A program made the position numbers and the translations under genes. Below the pieces are notes generated by a model, which had not been told where the DNA came from, ran no database searches, and saw nothing but the letters and a program-made list of their open reading frames with translations. 64,000 bases of DNA from Pedococcus badiiscoriae (lineage in GTDB: Bacteria > Actinomycetota > Actinomycetes > Actinomycetales > Dermatophilaceae), in NCBI RefSeq assembly GCF_013408925.1, contig NZ_JACCAB010000001.1, positions 2,418,001 through 2,482,000 on the forward strand. The letters are read 5' to 3'. Every line of letters begins with the position of its first letter. Position 1 is the first letter of the stretch. Positions 25,114-35,100 of this stretch are shown in pieces.

Positions 25114-27281
25114 CGATGCAACCGGGCCACTTCCAGCTCTACACGAAGTTCTCGCCCGCCCTCACGGCGGGCAGCTACAAGTTCACGACCAACCAGGACC
25201 TCTCGGCGGTCGGCAAGGACGGACCGCTGGCCCCGACCGACCTGCCCGTGGCCCGGCTCGACACCCACGTCACGGTCACCTCGCCGCGCTACCTGCTGCC
25301 ACCTGACCAGGCCCTCTCGACCTATCCGCCCGCAGGCACCGAGGGCGCCTACGGCTCGCGGCTGCCCCAGGTCGTCATCAAGCGGCGCACCCTTCCCTGG
25401 GAACGGTCCGTGGCCGGAGCGCCGGCCGACACCCCGTGGCTGGCCCTCGTGGTCTTCGCCGAGGGCGAGGCCGACGTGCTGACGAACGTCGACGTGGCCC
25501 AGTGCGTCACCTCCGGCGTGACCCTGCCGGGAGCGCCGGACGTCGCCAAGGGCTCGTGCCTGTCGATCCGCAAGTCGATGGTGGACACGATCATGCCGAC
25601 GCAGAAGGACGTGCCGCTGCTGGTCCACGGTCGCCAGGTCGACCTCGACGACACCGAGCTGATGATGGGCGACGACGACGGCTATCTCGCGGTCGTCATC
25701 GCCAACCGGCTGCCCCTGGCGGTGAAGGACTCCGAGGGCAAGGAGGTGCCCGTCAAGTACAACGCGTGCCTGGTCAACCTCGAGGGCCAGTTCGACCAGC
25801 TGCTGCCGCAGGCGCCCCCGCACCGTCGCATCACCGACCACCTGGTGCTGGAGACCGGGTACTACCAGTACACCCAGGCTGCGTACGACCAGAAGCTCAT
25901 GGGGATGTCGACGACGGCGACCGTCGTGGGGCTGGGCGCCCACGGCGAGGCTGTGGACGGGCCGGCCGGGGGACCGGCGCCCGCAGCTGGGCCCGCGCCC
26001 GAAGCGGCTGTGGTGGCGACCCACTTCGCTGCCACGGTCAGCCCCGAGACGGCCACCGCGGCCTACGCGGGGTCCACCTCGTGGGTGGCCGGCAGGAGCT
26101 CCGCCTCCGTCGCTCACGACCAGGTCGTAGCCAGGATCGACGACCGCATCATCGCGGCGCTCGACCCGGTGCTGCGCTTCCCCGTGCTGCTGCGCTGGAG
26201 CTTCACCTCGGTCGGCGACGCCACCTTCGAGCAGCTGATGAAGCACGTCGACTCCGGGCTGCTCGGTACCCGAGGAGTCACCCCGGTCGTGCCGGTCGGG
26301 AGGGCCCCCCTGGAGGTGACCGAGACCGGACACGTGGGCCTGGACCAGCGCACCCGACGGGGTGACCTGGTGCGGGCCTGGTACCGCGGACCGCTCCTGC
26401 CGCACCCGGCGGACCTCGCCGGCCCGCGGCTGCCCCTCGCCCACACCGGAGACCAGCTGCGCGCGGTCATTCCCGACGGCCGCGAGGACCTGTCGTTGGC
26501 TGCCGCCTTCGAGATCGGCCGGCTCCTGGCCCTGAGCCAGCCCTCGATGGTCGCCGCCCTGCTCGAGTGGCGGCAGCGGCACTACCAGGTGGCGCGCGGG
26601 CACGCGATCTGGGACGGCGTCATCGCCGACCTGGGTCTCATCGGTGTCGAGATGGGGGTCGCCCCGAGCCTCGGGGTCATGCTCTCCCGCGCCTTCGCCG
26701 GAGCCGCGGCGAACGCCCCCGGCGCTGTCATCGGGCCACCTCGCGAGCTGGTCACCCCGGGCGCCCCGATGGAGCTCAAGGGGGAGGGGCTCGCCACCGT
26801 GCTCCAGCACTTCGGGCTCGACGTCGCCGCCGACGTGGAGCTCCCCGTCCTCCTGCAGACCCTGCGCACCACGCAGGTGCCCCGCGTGCCCCTGGCCGAC
26901 CTCACGCGCCCAGCGGCCAACGCGGTGCTGACGTCCGCCCTGCGCACCGCCCAGGAGCGCACCGTCACCCAGCTCGTCGCCGGTGCCCTGTCCACCCAGA
27001 TCCTGACCGGGCCGGTGATGCCGGTCGGGCACCCCGGCACCCCGGGACTGCCCGGCGGCATCCTCGGCGGCGTGCCCGTCGTGCCGCACGACGCCCCGCT
27101 GGCCGAAGGGCAGGACCCCCTCGACCTGGCCCTGCACGGCAGGGCCGGCGACGACCAGGCCCCGCCCGACCAGGCGACCCCCAAGGCGGAGCCCAAGGCG
27201 TCGCCCAAGGGAAGGGCCAAGGGGACATCCAAGGGGACGCCGAGCCAGCCGTCTCCGCGCGGCGGAAGGAGGAGGTCGTGA
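25110..27281 (+). CDS. Hypothetical large protein of the DUF6603 operon (723 aa)
   Basis: Start ATG 25110 overlaps the giant gene stop; AGGAGG lies 11 bp upstream. The protein opens MTMQPGHFQLYTKFSPALTA and continues with strand-rich sequence (LPVARLDTHVTVTSPRYLLP, TPWLALVVFAEGEADVLTNV). The second half is more helical (EDLSLAAAFEIGRLLALSQP, then MVAALLEWRQRHYQVARGHA). The last ~40 residues are a Lys/Pro/Gly-rich tail (TPKAEPKASPKGRAKGTSKG). No signal peptide, membrane helix or catalytic motif. It resembles other conserved proteins of unknown function that I associate with DUF6603 neighbours, but I cannot name a family. Confidence 0.75.
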   Translation: MTMQPGHFQLYTKFSPALTAGSYKFTTNQDLSAVGKDGPLAPTDLPVARLDTHVTVTSPRYLLPPDQALSTYPPAGTEGAYGSRLPQVVIKRRTLPWERSVAGAPADTPWLALVVFAEGEADVLTNVDVAQCVTSGVTLPGAPDVAKGSCLSIRKSMVDTIMPTQKDVPLLVHGRQVDLDDTELMMGDDDGYLAVVIANRLPLAVKDSEGKEVPVKYNACLVNLEGQFDQLLPQAPPHRRITDHLVLETGYYQYTQAAYDQKLMGMSTTATVVGLGAHGEAVDGPAGGPAPAAGPAPEAAVVATHFAATVSPETATAAYAGSTSWVAGRSSASVAHDQVVARIDDRIIAALDPVLRFPVLLRWSFTSVGDATFEQLMKHVDSGLLGTRGVTPVVPVGRAPLEVTETGHVGLDQRTRRGDLVRAWYRGPLLPHPADLAGPRLPLAHTGDQLRAVIPDGREDLSLAAAFEIGRLLALSQPSMVAALLEWRQRHYQVARGHAIWDGVIADLGLIGVEMGVAPSLGVMLSRAFAGAAANAPGAVIGPPRELVTPGAPMELKGEGLATVLQHFGLDVAADVELPVLLQTLRTTQVPRVPLADLTRPAANAVLTSALRTAQERTVTQLVAGALSTQILTGPVMPVGHPGTPGLPGGILGGVPVVPHDAPLAEGQDPLDLALHGRAGDDQAPPDQATPKAEPKASPKGRAKGTSKGTPSQPSPRGGRRRS

Positions 27282-28267
27282 GGATCGACGTGCCCACCAT
27301 GGTCCTCGACCTGCCGCTGCGACTCAGCGAGGCGGTCGCCGTCGCGACGACGATCAAGGACGACGACACCGACTCGGCCATTCCCGCGGCCCTGCGCGCC
27401 TGGCTGGTCCGGCTCCGGCTGCTGGAGGGAGTGCCCTTCGCCAACCTCGTCGCCGACACCGAGCTGCTGCCGCCGGAGTCCATCCGCTGGTTCTACCTGG
27501 ACCGCCGGTGGACCGATGCCCTGGTCATGGGCGCACTCTCGGTCGGCACCGTGAACAGCGACGACCGGACCCAGCTCGCCGCCGCCTACGACGCGATCCG
27601 CACCGAGCTGGACCAGGAGGAGCGCAACGCGCGCCGGCACCCGGGTCAGCCGCGGTTCGGCGGGTCGGTCGACGCGGTCAGCGGCTTCCTGCTCCGCTCC
27701 CGGGCCGTCTCGGGGTGGCCGGGACTGCATGTCCGGGCGATGACGATCGACCCCGTCGACCAGGCCGACAACCGGTTCGTCCCCGACGACGACCCGAACC
27801 GGATGCGGCTGCTGCGCCTGGAGCGGCTCGCCCCGGCGGTGCTGTTCTGCCTCTTCGACGGCATCCCGTCGGTCGTCCACATCGAGGAACCACGCCAGGG
27901 CGTCCAGTTCGGCTTCGACCCCGGCGACGTCGACGGGTCGTTCAGCTACATCCCGCGCGACGTGGCGACCTTCGCCGACCTCGAGGAGCCGGGGGGCGCC
28001 CCGGTGCGTCTCGACGTGCCGTTCCGCGACACCGCGGGCGCCACCGGGGTCATCGACATCCAGCAGGTGCAGAAGGACCTCGTCGGGCTGCCAGCGACCC
28101 ACGTCGGGGCCAGCCTCGACGCCGCGGAGTATGCCCTGCAGCTGCTCCGCTTCCCCTACCGGCAGGTCTTCGGCGACCCGCGTGACGTGAGCATCGGCAC
28201 GGTGTTCAAGGCCTCCGTCGCCTATGCCAAGCAGGTCAACGACACGTTCAGGCTCGGAGGCCTGTGA
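27278..28267 (+). CDS. Hypothetical protein of the DUF6603 operon (329 aa)
   Basis: GTG 27278 overlaps the upstream stop (GTGA) and follows GGAAGGAGGAGG; an in-frame ATG at 27299 is an alternative. The sequence begins VRIDVPTMVLDLPLRLSEAV and includes a helical part (TELLPPESIRWFYLDRRWTD, RTQLAAAYDAIRTELDQEER) and strand-rich parts (GLHVRAMTIDPVDQADNRFV, VLFCLFDGIPSVVHIEEPRQ). No known catalytic motif or export signal. Its position inside a 4-bp-overlap operon argues that it is made stoichiometrically with its neighbours, perhaps as a subunit. Confidence 0.72.
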   Translation: MRIDVPTMVLDLPLRLSEAVAVATTIKDDDTDSAIPAALRAWLVRLRLLEGVPFANLVADTELLPPESIRWFYLDRRWTDALVMGALSVGTVNSDDRTQLAAAYDAIRTELDQEERNARRHPGQPRFGGSVDAVSGFLLRSRAVSGWPGLHVRAMTIDPVDQADNRFVPDDDPNRMRLLRLERLAPAVLFCLFDGIPSVVHIEEPRQGVQFGFDPGDVDGSFSYIPRDVATFADLEEPGGAPVRLDVPFRDTAGATGVIDIQQVQKDLVGLPATHVGASLDAAEYALQLLRFPYRQVFGDPRDVSIGTVFKASVAYAKQVNDTFRLGGL

Positions 28268-31200
28268 TGGCCGGCTTCGACCTGACTCCCGACCAGCTCG
28301 CCAAGAGCGTCTACACCGACCGCTTCGCCGCGCTCGCCCGCGCCGACGTGGACCTCGCCACGTGGAAGACGTGGGACCCCCACCTGGTGCGCGAGAAGCG
28401 GATCCTCGTCCCCGTCGACGTCCAGGCCTACGTCGTGCCGGCGGGTGGCCAGGAGGTGTGTGTCGACGTCGCCGGGGTCGACGGTGACCCGGCGCCCTTC
28501 GACGCCGGCGCGGTGCGCCCGGCCGGGGTGCACCTGCACTGGGCGCTGCCGGACGCGTTGTTGCGCGGCGAGAACGACCCGGTCACCAAGAAGGTCGTCC
28601 TGCCGCGACTGCCCGACCGGTGGGTCGTGGTCCGCACGCTGCTCCCCGAGGGTGCCCGCACGGCATACGCCTCGGGCTGGGTGCTGGACGCGGTGACCTG
28701 CGGCGTCACGCCGCTGGCCACGTATGCCGGGGCCGTGCCGCCGGGGTCGCCACCGCTCGATGGAGGGGTACCGATGGCGGTCCTCGACGGGGCGGCCCGC
28801 GGCAGCCTCCTGTGGACGTCGACGTACGACGGTGCGATCAACCGCTTCGCGCTGCACGACCCGCTGACCGACCTGCCCGGCCTCGAGGTGGCCCCGCACG
28901 GCTTCCACCGCGGCAAGGCGAGCTACACGGTCGCCGGCTGGTGGACCGACTCGGGCGCGGACCCGCTTGCCGGGAGCTGGGGGCAGACCGGTGTGCGAGC
29001 GCGACTCGCCGAGCTGGGGTGGTGGGTCAGCCCTGACGGCGAGGACGCCGTGGATTACCCCGAGGACCCCCGAACCTCCAAGCTCGAGCAGTATGCCGGG
29101 CTCACGTCGCCGCGCACGTACGCACCGATGACGGTCCAGACGCCGTACGCGAAGTCGACCACGGCCTACAGCGCGGTCGCGCCGGAGACCGCGCTGCCGG
29201 TTGCCGAGGTGGCCGCGGTGACGGTGGGGATCGGGACCACGCGCTACCACACGATGCTGCACGGCTCGGTCCTCGGCGTCCCCGTCGACGGCACGGCCGG
29301 CGGTGCCGACGACCGGCCCGACCCGTCGACGCTGGCGGCGAGCCTGGGGACCGACCTCGACGACATCGTGTCGGCCTTCGCGGCCCCGGCGCTGGGGGTC
29401 GACCCGGGGAAGCGCCTCACCGCCGAGCGGCTCTGCGCGGCCTTCACCGGCGACCTGCTCGGGCGGATCGGTACGCCCGACGGACTCTCCGACCTCGCCG
29501 ACCAGGAGCACGCCAACGGCTTCTGGGCGCTTCCCGGCCGCCCCCTCGCGGGGGCGAAGGCGGACCGCCTGCGGACCGAGGACTCGACCCCCTTCGGCCC
29601 CCTCGCGGTCGGCCGCAAGGGCCGGGCCGCCACGCAGCCGGTCAAAGGATCCGGCGTGCCCAAGGGCACCAAGGTCGGCTGGCGCGGGGTCGCCCCGCTG
29701 ACGAGCGGCAAGCACACCACCGTGAGCGACGCAGCGACCGGCGAGCGTGACGACCCGGGGGCGGGGACCCGCAAGCCCGGGACGCCGCCCCCCGCGAGTC
29801 GCGACGTGGCCCGTGCCGCGCCTCGCGTCTTCCGCCCCGCCCCCCTGATGGTCGGCCTGCGTGGCGTGCACCCCTCAGCGCGCCACCACGGCGACGGGAT
29901 GTTCGACGACCACGGGCTGCTGCGCTGCCGCTTCCCCGGTGAGGTGTCGCCGTCGATCCACGGCTCGGTCGACGGACGGTCCGTGCTGCCCACCCTGGGC
30001 AACGGCGCGGTTCCCAGCGAGGTCACCCGGGTCGTCCGCGAGGCGATCATCGTCGACGGGTACTCGGTCGGCTGGCTCGCGGCCTCGTCAGGTCGCACGG
30101 GTGCGGATGCCCAGGCCCTCGAAGGCCGCCTGACCGCCGAGATGCTGCGCCTCTATGGCACGACGGCCACCTACGACGGATCGGGCACCGGCCTGGTCGC
30201 CGCCGCGGCGCGGGCCAGGATGCCGCGGGCGGCCGCCCAGGATGCCTGGTCGGGCTACTCGCAGACCCAGGAGGTCACCACCCTCCAGGTCGCCGCCGAG
30301 CTGTCCCGGTTCTCCCTGGTCGCCTGGACGCCACCCAGCCCGATCGCGATCACGACCTGGCGGCAGCCGTGGGTCCCGCTGTGGCTCGAGTGGCGGGTCG
30401 AGCTGACCGGCACCGAGGACCTGGGCGGCTGGTCGCTCGTGGACGGAGACCTGCGCCGCACCACGCCCGTCGACGGGACGACGCGGACCCTGACCGGACG
30501 CAGCCCGCTGACCACCGGGGTGGGCAAGTCCCTGACGACCGCGATGGCCGCCTGGCTGGCGCAGGAGGATTCGCGTGACCTGGCCTCCCCGAGCCAGTCC
30601 CTGATCCCCGATGCCGACGAGAACGTCCTGACCGCGGTGGCCAACCTGGTCCGGCCGCTCGACCTGTGTTCGGCGTCCTTCGACGGCGTCCGGGAACAGC
30701 TGCTCGGGATCGCCTACGAGGGTTACGTCCAACGGGTCCGCGGCACCGACGGGGTCAGCCGGCCACGCGCGACAGGACTGCCCGTGCCCCTGTTCGGTGG
30801 CACCCTCTCGGTGCTGGACCTGCGGCTGGTCGACGCCTTCGGGCGGGTGGTCGAGATCCCGCTGACGGGGCTCGCGCGGACCAGCACCCAGGAGCTGCCC
30901 GACAAGCCGACGGGGGTGCTGCTGCCCCCACGCATCCAGAACAGCGCCCGGTGGCTGCTGCGACTGGTCGACCCGGCATACGGGCTGGACCAGGATCCGG
31001 CGGACGCCCCGGAGGCCTATGTGGACCAGCTGCGGGCCCCGCTCGCGGTCACCCCGGTCTCCGGCTTCCTGCTCCCCGACCACATCGACGAGGGGCTCGA
31101 GGTGTTCGACCGCGACGGCAACCCGCTCGGGCAGCTCGAGCACGACTCGTTCAGCGTCGACGACGGCCCCGGTTCGGTGCGGTGGGACCCCGCGCCCGGG

Positions 31201-32136
31201 CGGCCGGTCCCTCCGGATGCCGGACCGCTGACGGACATACCGGCGCACGCGCAGCACGTCGCCCTGTTCGCCGCCGGGCTCGTCCAGGCCGACATCGAGG
31301 CCCGGCAGGCTGCCACCCCGCCCTCGAGCAGTGCCCTCTCGGCGCTGTTGCGTGCGATCGACTCGACCCTGTGGACCGTCGACACGTTCGCCGCCATCGG
31401 GACCCCGACGATCGCCGGCCTGGTCGGGCGTCCGGTCGCCGTCGTCCGGGCCACGCTGCGGCTGGACGCCCCCGACGACGTCGACGAGGTGCAGGTCGAC
31501 GAGGGCGGCGGCCCGGCCGCCCGCCTGGCGGCATACTCCTCGCTCGCGGCCCACGAGTTCCCGTTCCGCATCGGCGAGCTGGGGCGCAGCGACGACAGCG
31601 TCCTCGGCTTCTTCGTCGACGACGACTACACCCGCTTCCACGTCGTCGACAAGGTCGTGGCCGACTCGGCGCTCGCTTCCGGGCCACGCACTGGTTTCCT
31701 CGGGCGCCTCGGCGACACCCCGGGACACGACCCGATCGACCACGGCTACCTGGTGCTCGAGGACACCCTGACGATCCGGATCGGCCAGACCGTCCGCCTG
31801 ACGATCCTCATGCTGCCCGCGGGCAAGGTGCACGTCACGTCGGGCATCCTGCCGCGCAAGGCGCTCGAGCTGGCCGACACCTGGGTCGGACCCGGTCTGG
31901 CCCGGATGGTGCCCTCGATGCGCGTCGGACCGCTGCTGGTCGACCCCGCCGAGATCAGGTTGCCCAATGTCGCCTCGCTCGGCGGCAAGCAGCAGTTCAC
32001 CCGGCGCACCGGGCCGATCAGCTGGAAGGACGACCCGATCCTCGCCTCGACCACCAACGCGTACCTGCCCAAGATGCCGCACGAGGTCCAGGAGGGCTGG
32101 ATCCGCGTGGCGCCCGATGAGGGGGCCACCCCGTGA
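28267..32136 (+). CDS. Hypothetical large protein of the DUF6603 operon (1289 aa)
   Basis: ATG 28267 is preferred over GTG 28264 because GGAGG (28256-28260) is then 6 bp away. The N-terminus (AGFDLTPDQLAKSVYTDRFA, then LARADVDLATWKTWDPHLVR) leads into strand-rich segments with recurring VHLHWALPDALLRGE-like and WVVVRTLLPEGARTAYASGW motifs. The middle carries a variable low-complexity stretch (SGKHTTVSDAATGERDDPGA). The C-terminal third is again beta-rich with acidic loops (APDDVDEVQVDEGGGPAARL). There is no signal peptide. The VHLHWALPDALL wording seems conserved in actinobacterial proteins of unknown function, but I cannot attach a function. Confidence 0.75.
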   Translation: MAGFDLTPDQLAKSVYTDRFAALARADVDLATWKTWDPHLVREKRILVPVDVQAYVVPAGGQEVCVDVAGVDGDPAPFDAGAVRPAGVHLHWALPDALLRGENDPVTKKVVLPRLPDRWVVVRTLLPEGARTAYASGWVLDAVTCGVTPLATYAGAVPPGSPPLDGGVPMAVLDGAARGSLLWTSTYDGAINRFALHDPLTDLPGLEVAPHGFHRGKASYTVAGWWTDSGADPLAGSWGQTGVRARLAELGWWVSPDGEDAVDYPEDPRTSKLEQYAGLTSPRTYAPMTVQTPYAKSTTAYSAVAPETALPVAEVAAVTVGIGTTRYHTMLHGSVLGVPVDGTAGGADDRPDPSTLAASLGTDLDDIVSAFAAPALGVDPGKRLTAERLCAAFTGDLLGRIGTPDGLSDLADQEHANGFWALPGRPLAGAKADRLRTEDSTPFGPLAVGRKGRAATQPVKGSGVPKGTKVGWRGVAPLTSGKHTTVSDAATGERDDPGAGTRKPGTPPPASRDVARAAPRVFRPAPLMVGLRGVHPSARHHGDGMFDDHGLLRCRFPGEVSPSIHGSVDGRSVLPTLGNGAVPSEVTRVVREAIIVDGYSVGWLAASSGRTGADAQALEGRLTAEMLRLYGTTATYDGSGTGLVAAAARARMPRAAAQDAWSGYSQTQEVTTLQVAAELSRFSLVAWTPPSPIAITTWRQPWVPLWLEWRVELTGTEDLGGWSLVDGDLRRTTPVDGTTRTLTGRSPLTTGVGKSLTTAMAAWLAQEDSRDLASPSQSLIPDADENVLTAVANLVRPLDLCSASFDGVREQLLGIAYEGYVQRVRGTDGVSRPRATGLPVPLFGGTLSVLDLRLVDAFGRVVEIPLTGLARTSTQELPDKPTGVLLPPRIQNSARWLLRLVDPAYGLDQDPADAPEAYVDQLRAPLAVTPVSGFLLPDHIDEGLEVFDRDGNPLGQLEHDSFSVDDGPGSVRWDPAPGRPVPPDAGPLTDIPAHAQHVALFAAGLVQADIEARQAATPPSSSALSALLRAIDSTLWTVDTFAAIGTPTIAGLVGRPVAVVRATLRLDAPDDVDEVQVDEGGGPAARLAAYSSLAAHEFPFRIGELGRSDDSVLGFFVDDDYTRFHVVDKVVADSALASGPRTGFLGRLGDTPGHDPIDHGYLVLEDTLTIRIGQTVRLTILMLPAGKVHVTSGILPRKALELADTWVGPGLARMVPSMRVGPLLVDPAEIRLPNVASLGGKQQFTRRTGPISWKDDPILASTTNAYLPKMPHEVQEGWIRVAPDEGATP

Positions 32137-35100
32137 CCGGCAAACGGCGTGCACGGCTGGGATCCGCCGCCCAGCGCGAGGCGTTGGCGGCCGGACTGCG
32201 TCGGGAGGCGGCGCGGGCGGCCAAGCGTGGCATGGCCGCCGAGCGGGCCGCGCGAGAGGCCCAGCTGCTCGACGGCGTCGACCGGGTGGCGCTCGAGGAA
32301 GCCATGCAGTCGGTCCTCGCCGCTCGCGAGGCGGCGGCACCCGCCCCGGCGCCTGCGAAAGCGAAGGCCGCCCCGCACGCCGCTGCGGATGCCGCCGCCC
32401 ACGCGGCGGATGCAGGTGCCGCTCACGCGGACGCCGCGCTGGCCTTCCCCGCTGCCGCGAACCCTGCCGGCCGCTGGGTGCCCATCGGACCCTCGGTCGT
32501 GCGGCGCGGTCAGGCCGTCGACCGCCCGCGGGTCGCCGGCCGCATCCGCGACATCGCCGTCGACGCGACGGGGCTGCGGGCGTATGCCGCGACGGCCCAG
32601 GGCGGGGTCTGGTACACCGACGACGGCGCCGCGACGTGGTCGCCGGTCGGCGGCTGGTCCGAGCGGCGCAGGATCCGTGGTGGAGCGGTCAATGCCCAGG
32701 CGTGCGGGTGCCTCCTCGTCGCCTTCGACCCGATGCCCATGCTCGACGTCGTGCTGGTCGGCACCGGCGAGCCCAACTTCCTCCCCGCCGCGTTCGTGGC
32801 TGCCACCGGCGAGGCGACCATCGACGGAGTCGGGGTGCTGTCCGCGCTCGGGCCGACGTTCCCGGCCGGTCAGGCCGAGCCGTGGGAGGTCGACACCGGG
32901 ATCGCCCAGCTGGAGGGCCTGGGGATCTTCAAGCTGCTCCGCAGCCCCGCGAGCACCCCTGGCGAGGCCGCCGCCGGAGCCACCCAGGACGTCGTCGTCG
33001 CCTGCACCACCAACGGGGCCTTCCTCGGCCGCCGGCAGTCGATCCCGGCTGGTGGCGGCAACCCGGTGCGCGACGGCTACGTCTGGCAACAGCTCGCTGC
33101 CGTGTCGGCTGCCTTCCCCGGTGCGGCGATCTCCGACGGCATCTGGCTGCCCGGGGGACGCCTCGTCCTCGCCGTCACCGGTCAGGGGCTCGCCTTCAGC
33201 GACAACCTGGGCGCCGCGGTGACACCCCTGCCGCTGACCAACCCGGTCCCGATCACCGGCCACATCAGCCTCGCCGCGACCGGCAACACGGTCTACGCGA
33301 TCGGCGAGACAGGCGGCAACCCGGCCCTGTGGCGCGTCGCCGACGCGACCGTGGCCGCCCCGACCGCCGACGACGTCGGCACCCCCGGTGCGGCCACCGG
33401 TGTCCCGGCGAGCTTGTGGAACATCGCCGGCAACAACCAGCGCGACTACGACCAGTGCATCGCGGTCGACACCGTCGGAGCGGTCCACCGCGTCTATCTG
33501 GGGGGCAGCTCGTTCTCCTACGGACCGGCCGACGGCGACTGGGGCGCGAGCCTCTACTGCTTCGACGTGGCGGCCTCGGGGGTCGCCAACCCGCCGTTCG
33601 TCCTCCAGGCCACGGTGGGCGTCTCCTCGGCGGCGCCGCTCCCGGGGGGTGACGGCGCGACGGCCGCGGGAGCCATCGGCAACAACGTCCACGGCGACGT
33701 GCACCGGATCGTGCTGACCGGCAACGCGCCGCCGCGCCGCCAGGTCTGGGCCGCGACGGACGGGGGCACCTTCGTCTCGGACCGCTCCGGCCGCGTCGGC
33801 ACCTTCGCGGCGTGCAACACCGGGCTCGCCTCGCTGCAGCCGGTGTTCGTCCGCAGCCACCCCGTCAACGGGCACCTCGTCGCCACCGGCTGCCAGGACA
33901 ACGGCAGCCAGGTCCGCGTCGGCGACTCCGTCTGGGACGAGCCGTTCACCGGTGACGGCGGGGGAGTCGCCTTCCACCCGACGGCCTCGCACCTGCTGGT
34001 CCGCCAGTTCAACAGCACCCGGTGGTACTGCACGTCGACGGCGGCCTTCGTCGACCCGATGACCCGCAACCCCGGTGAGCCGAGTCGCCTGGTGGGCCCC
34101 GGTCCCGAGGGCAACTTCGCCGCCTTCTACTCCGGCGCTGCCACCGTCCGGGTCCCGCCGGTCGGGGCCAACCCCGCCACTGGTCGGCTCGCCGTCGGGA
34201 CCTACCGGGTCTGGCTCACCGACGACCTGGGCGCCGCGGTCGCCCCCAACACGTGGCGCACGATCCCCTACCCGAACGGGGTCGCCGTCGACGGGCGCCC
34301 CGGCGTCAACGGCGCCGCCACGCCACCCCAGCTGCAGATCGGGCTGACCGCCCCCTACCTCGGCACGATCACCACCCTCACCTGGGCGTCCCCGACCCAG
34401 CTGCTCGTCCTCTACACCCGCGGCATCGTCCGCTACACCGAGGCGCCCCCGGGGACCTGGGCCTCGACGACCTGGTCGATCACCAACCTCGCCGTCGCGA
34501 TCCCGCGGACCACGACGTTGACGGATGTCGCGGCAGTGCCCGGCACCCAGGACTTCTACGTCGCGACGACCGGGGTGAACGGCGGTCCCGACGAGACACT
34601 GTGGTTCTTCAACAACGCCGACGGCCGCTTCAAGCGCACGCTGCTGCGCCGTCAGCTGGACGCCGGTGGGGCCCTCAACAGTGGCCCGCGCGACCCGGTC
34701 TTCTCCGTCGTCGTCGACCCCGGCGACGCGACCGGCAACACCGTGTATGCCGGCAGCGTCACCGGTGTCTGGGTGGGCACCCGCACCAACAACGCCACCG
34801 GGGCGCACACCTGGGTCCCCTACGTGAACGGGCTGCCCCAGGCGACCGTGCAGGACCTCGACATCTGGCGCGACCCGGGTGGCGCGCTGGCGGCGCCCCG
34901 GCTGCTGCGAGCGGCCGTGCAGTCGCGAGGGGTGTGGGAGGTCGACCTGGCCCGAGATGCCGTGCCACAGACGTGGATCCGCTCGCACCGGTTCGACGAC
35001 CGGCGCAATCCGCTGACGGTCCATACCGACCCCCTCTCTGCGCCGCCCGCCCTGCCGGCGTCGCTCGGGGCGAGTCCCGACATCGCCGTCCGCCCGAAGT

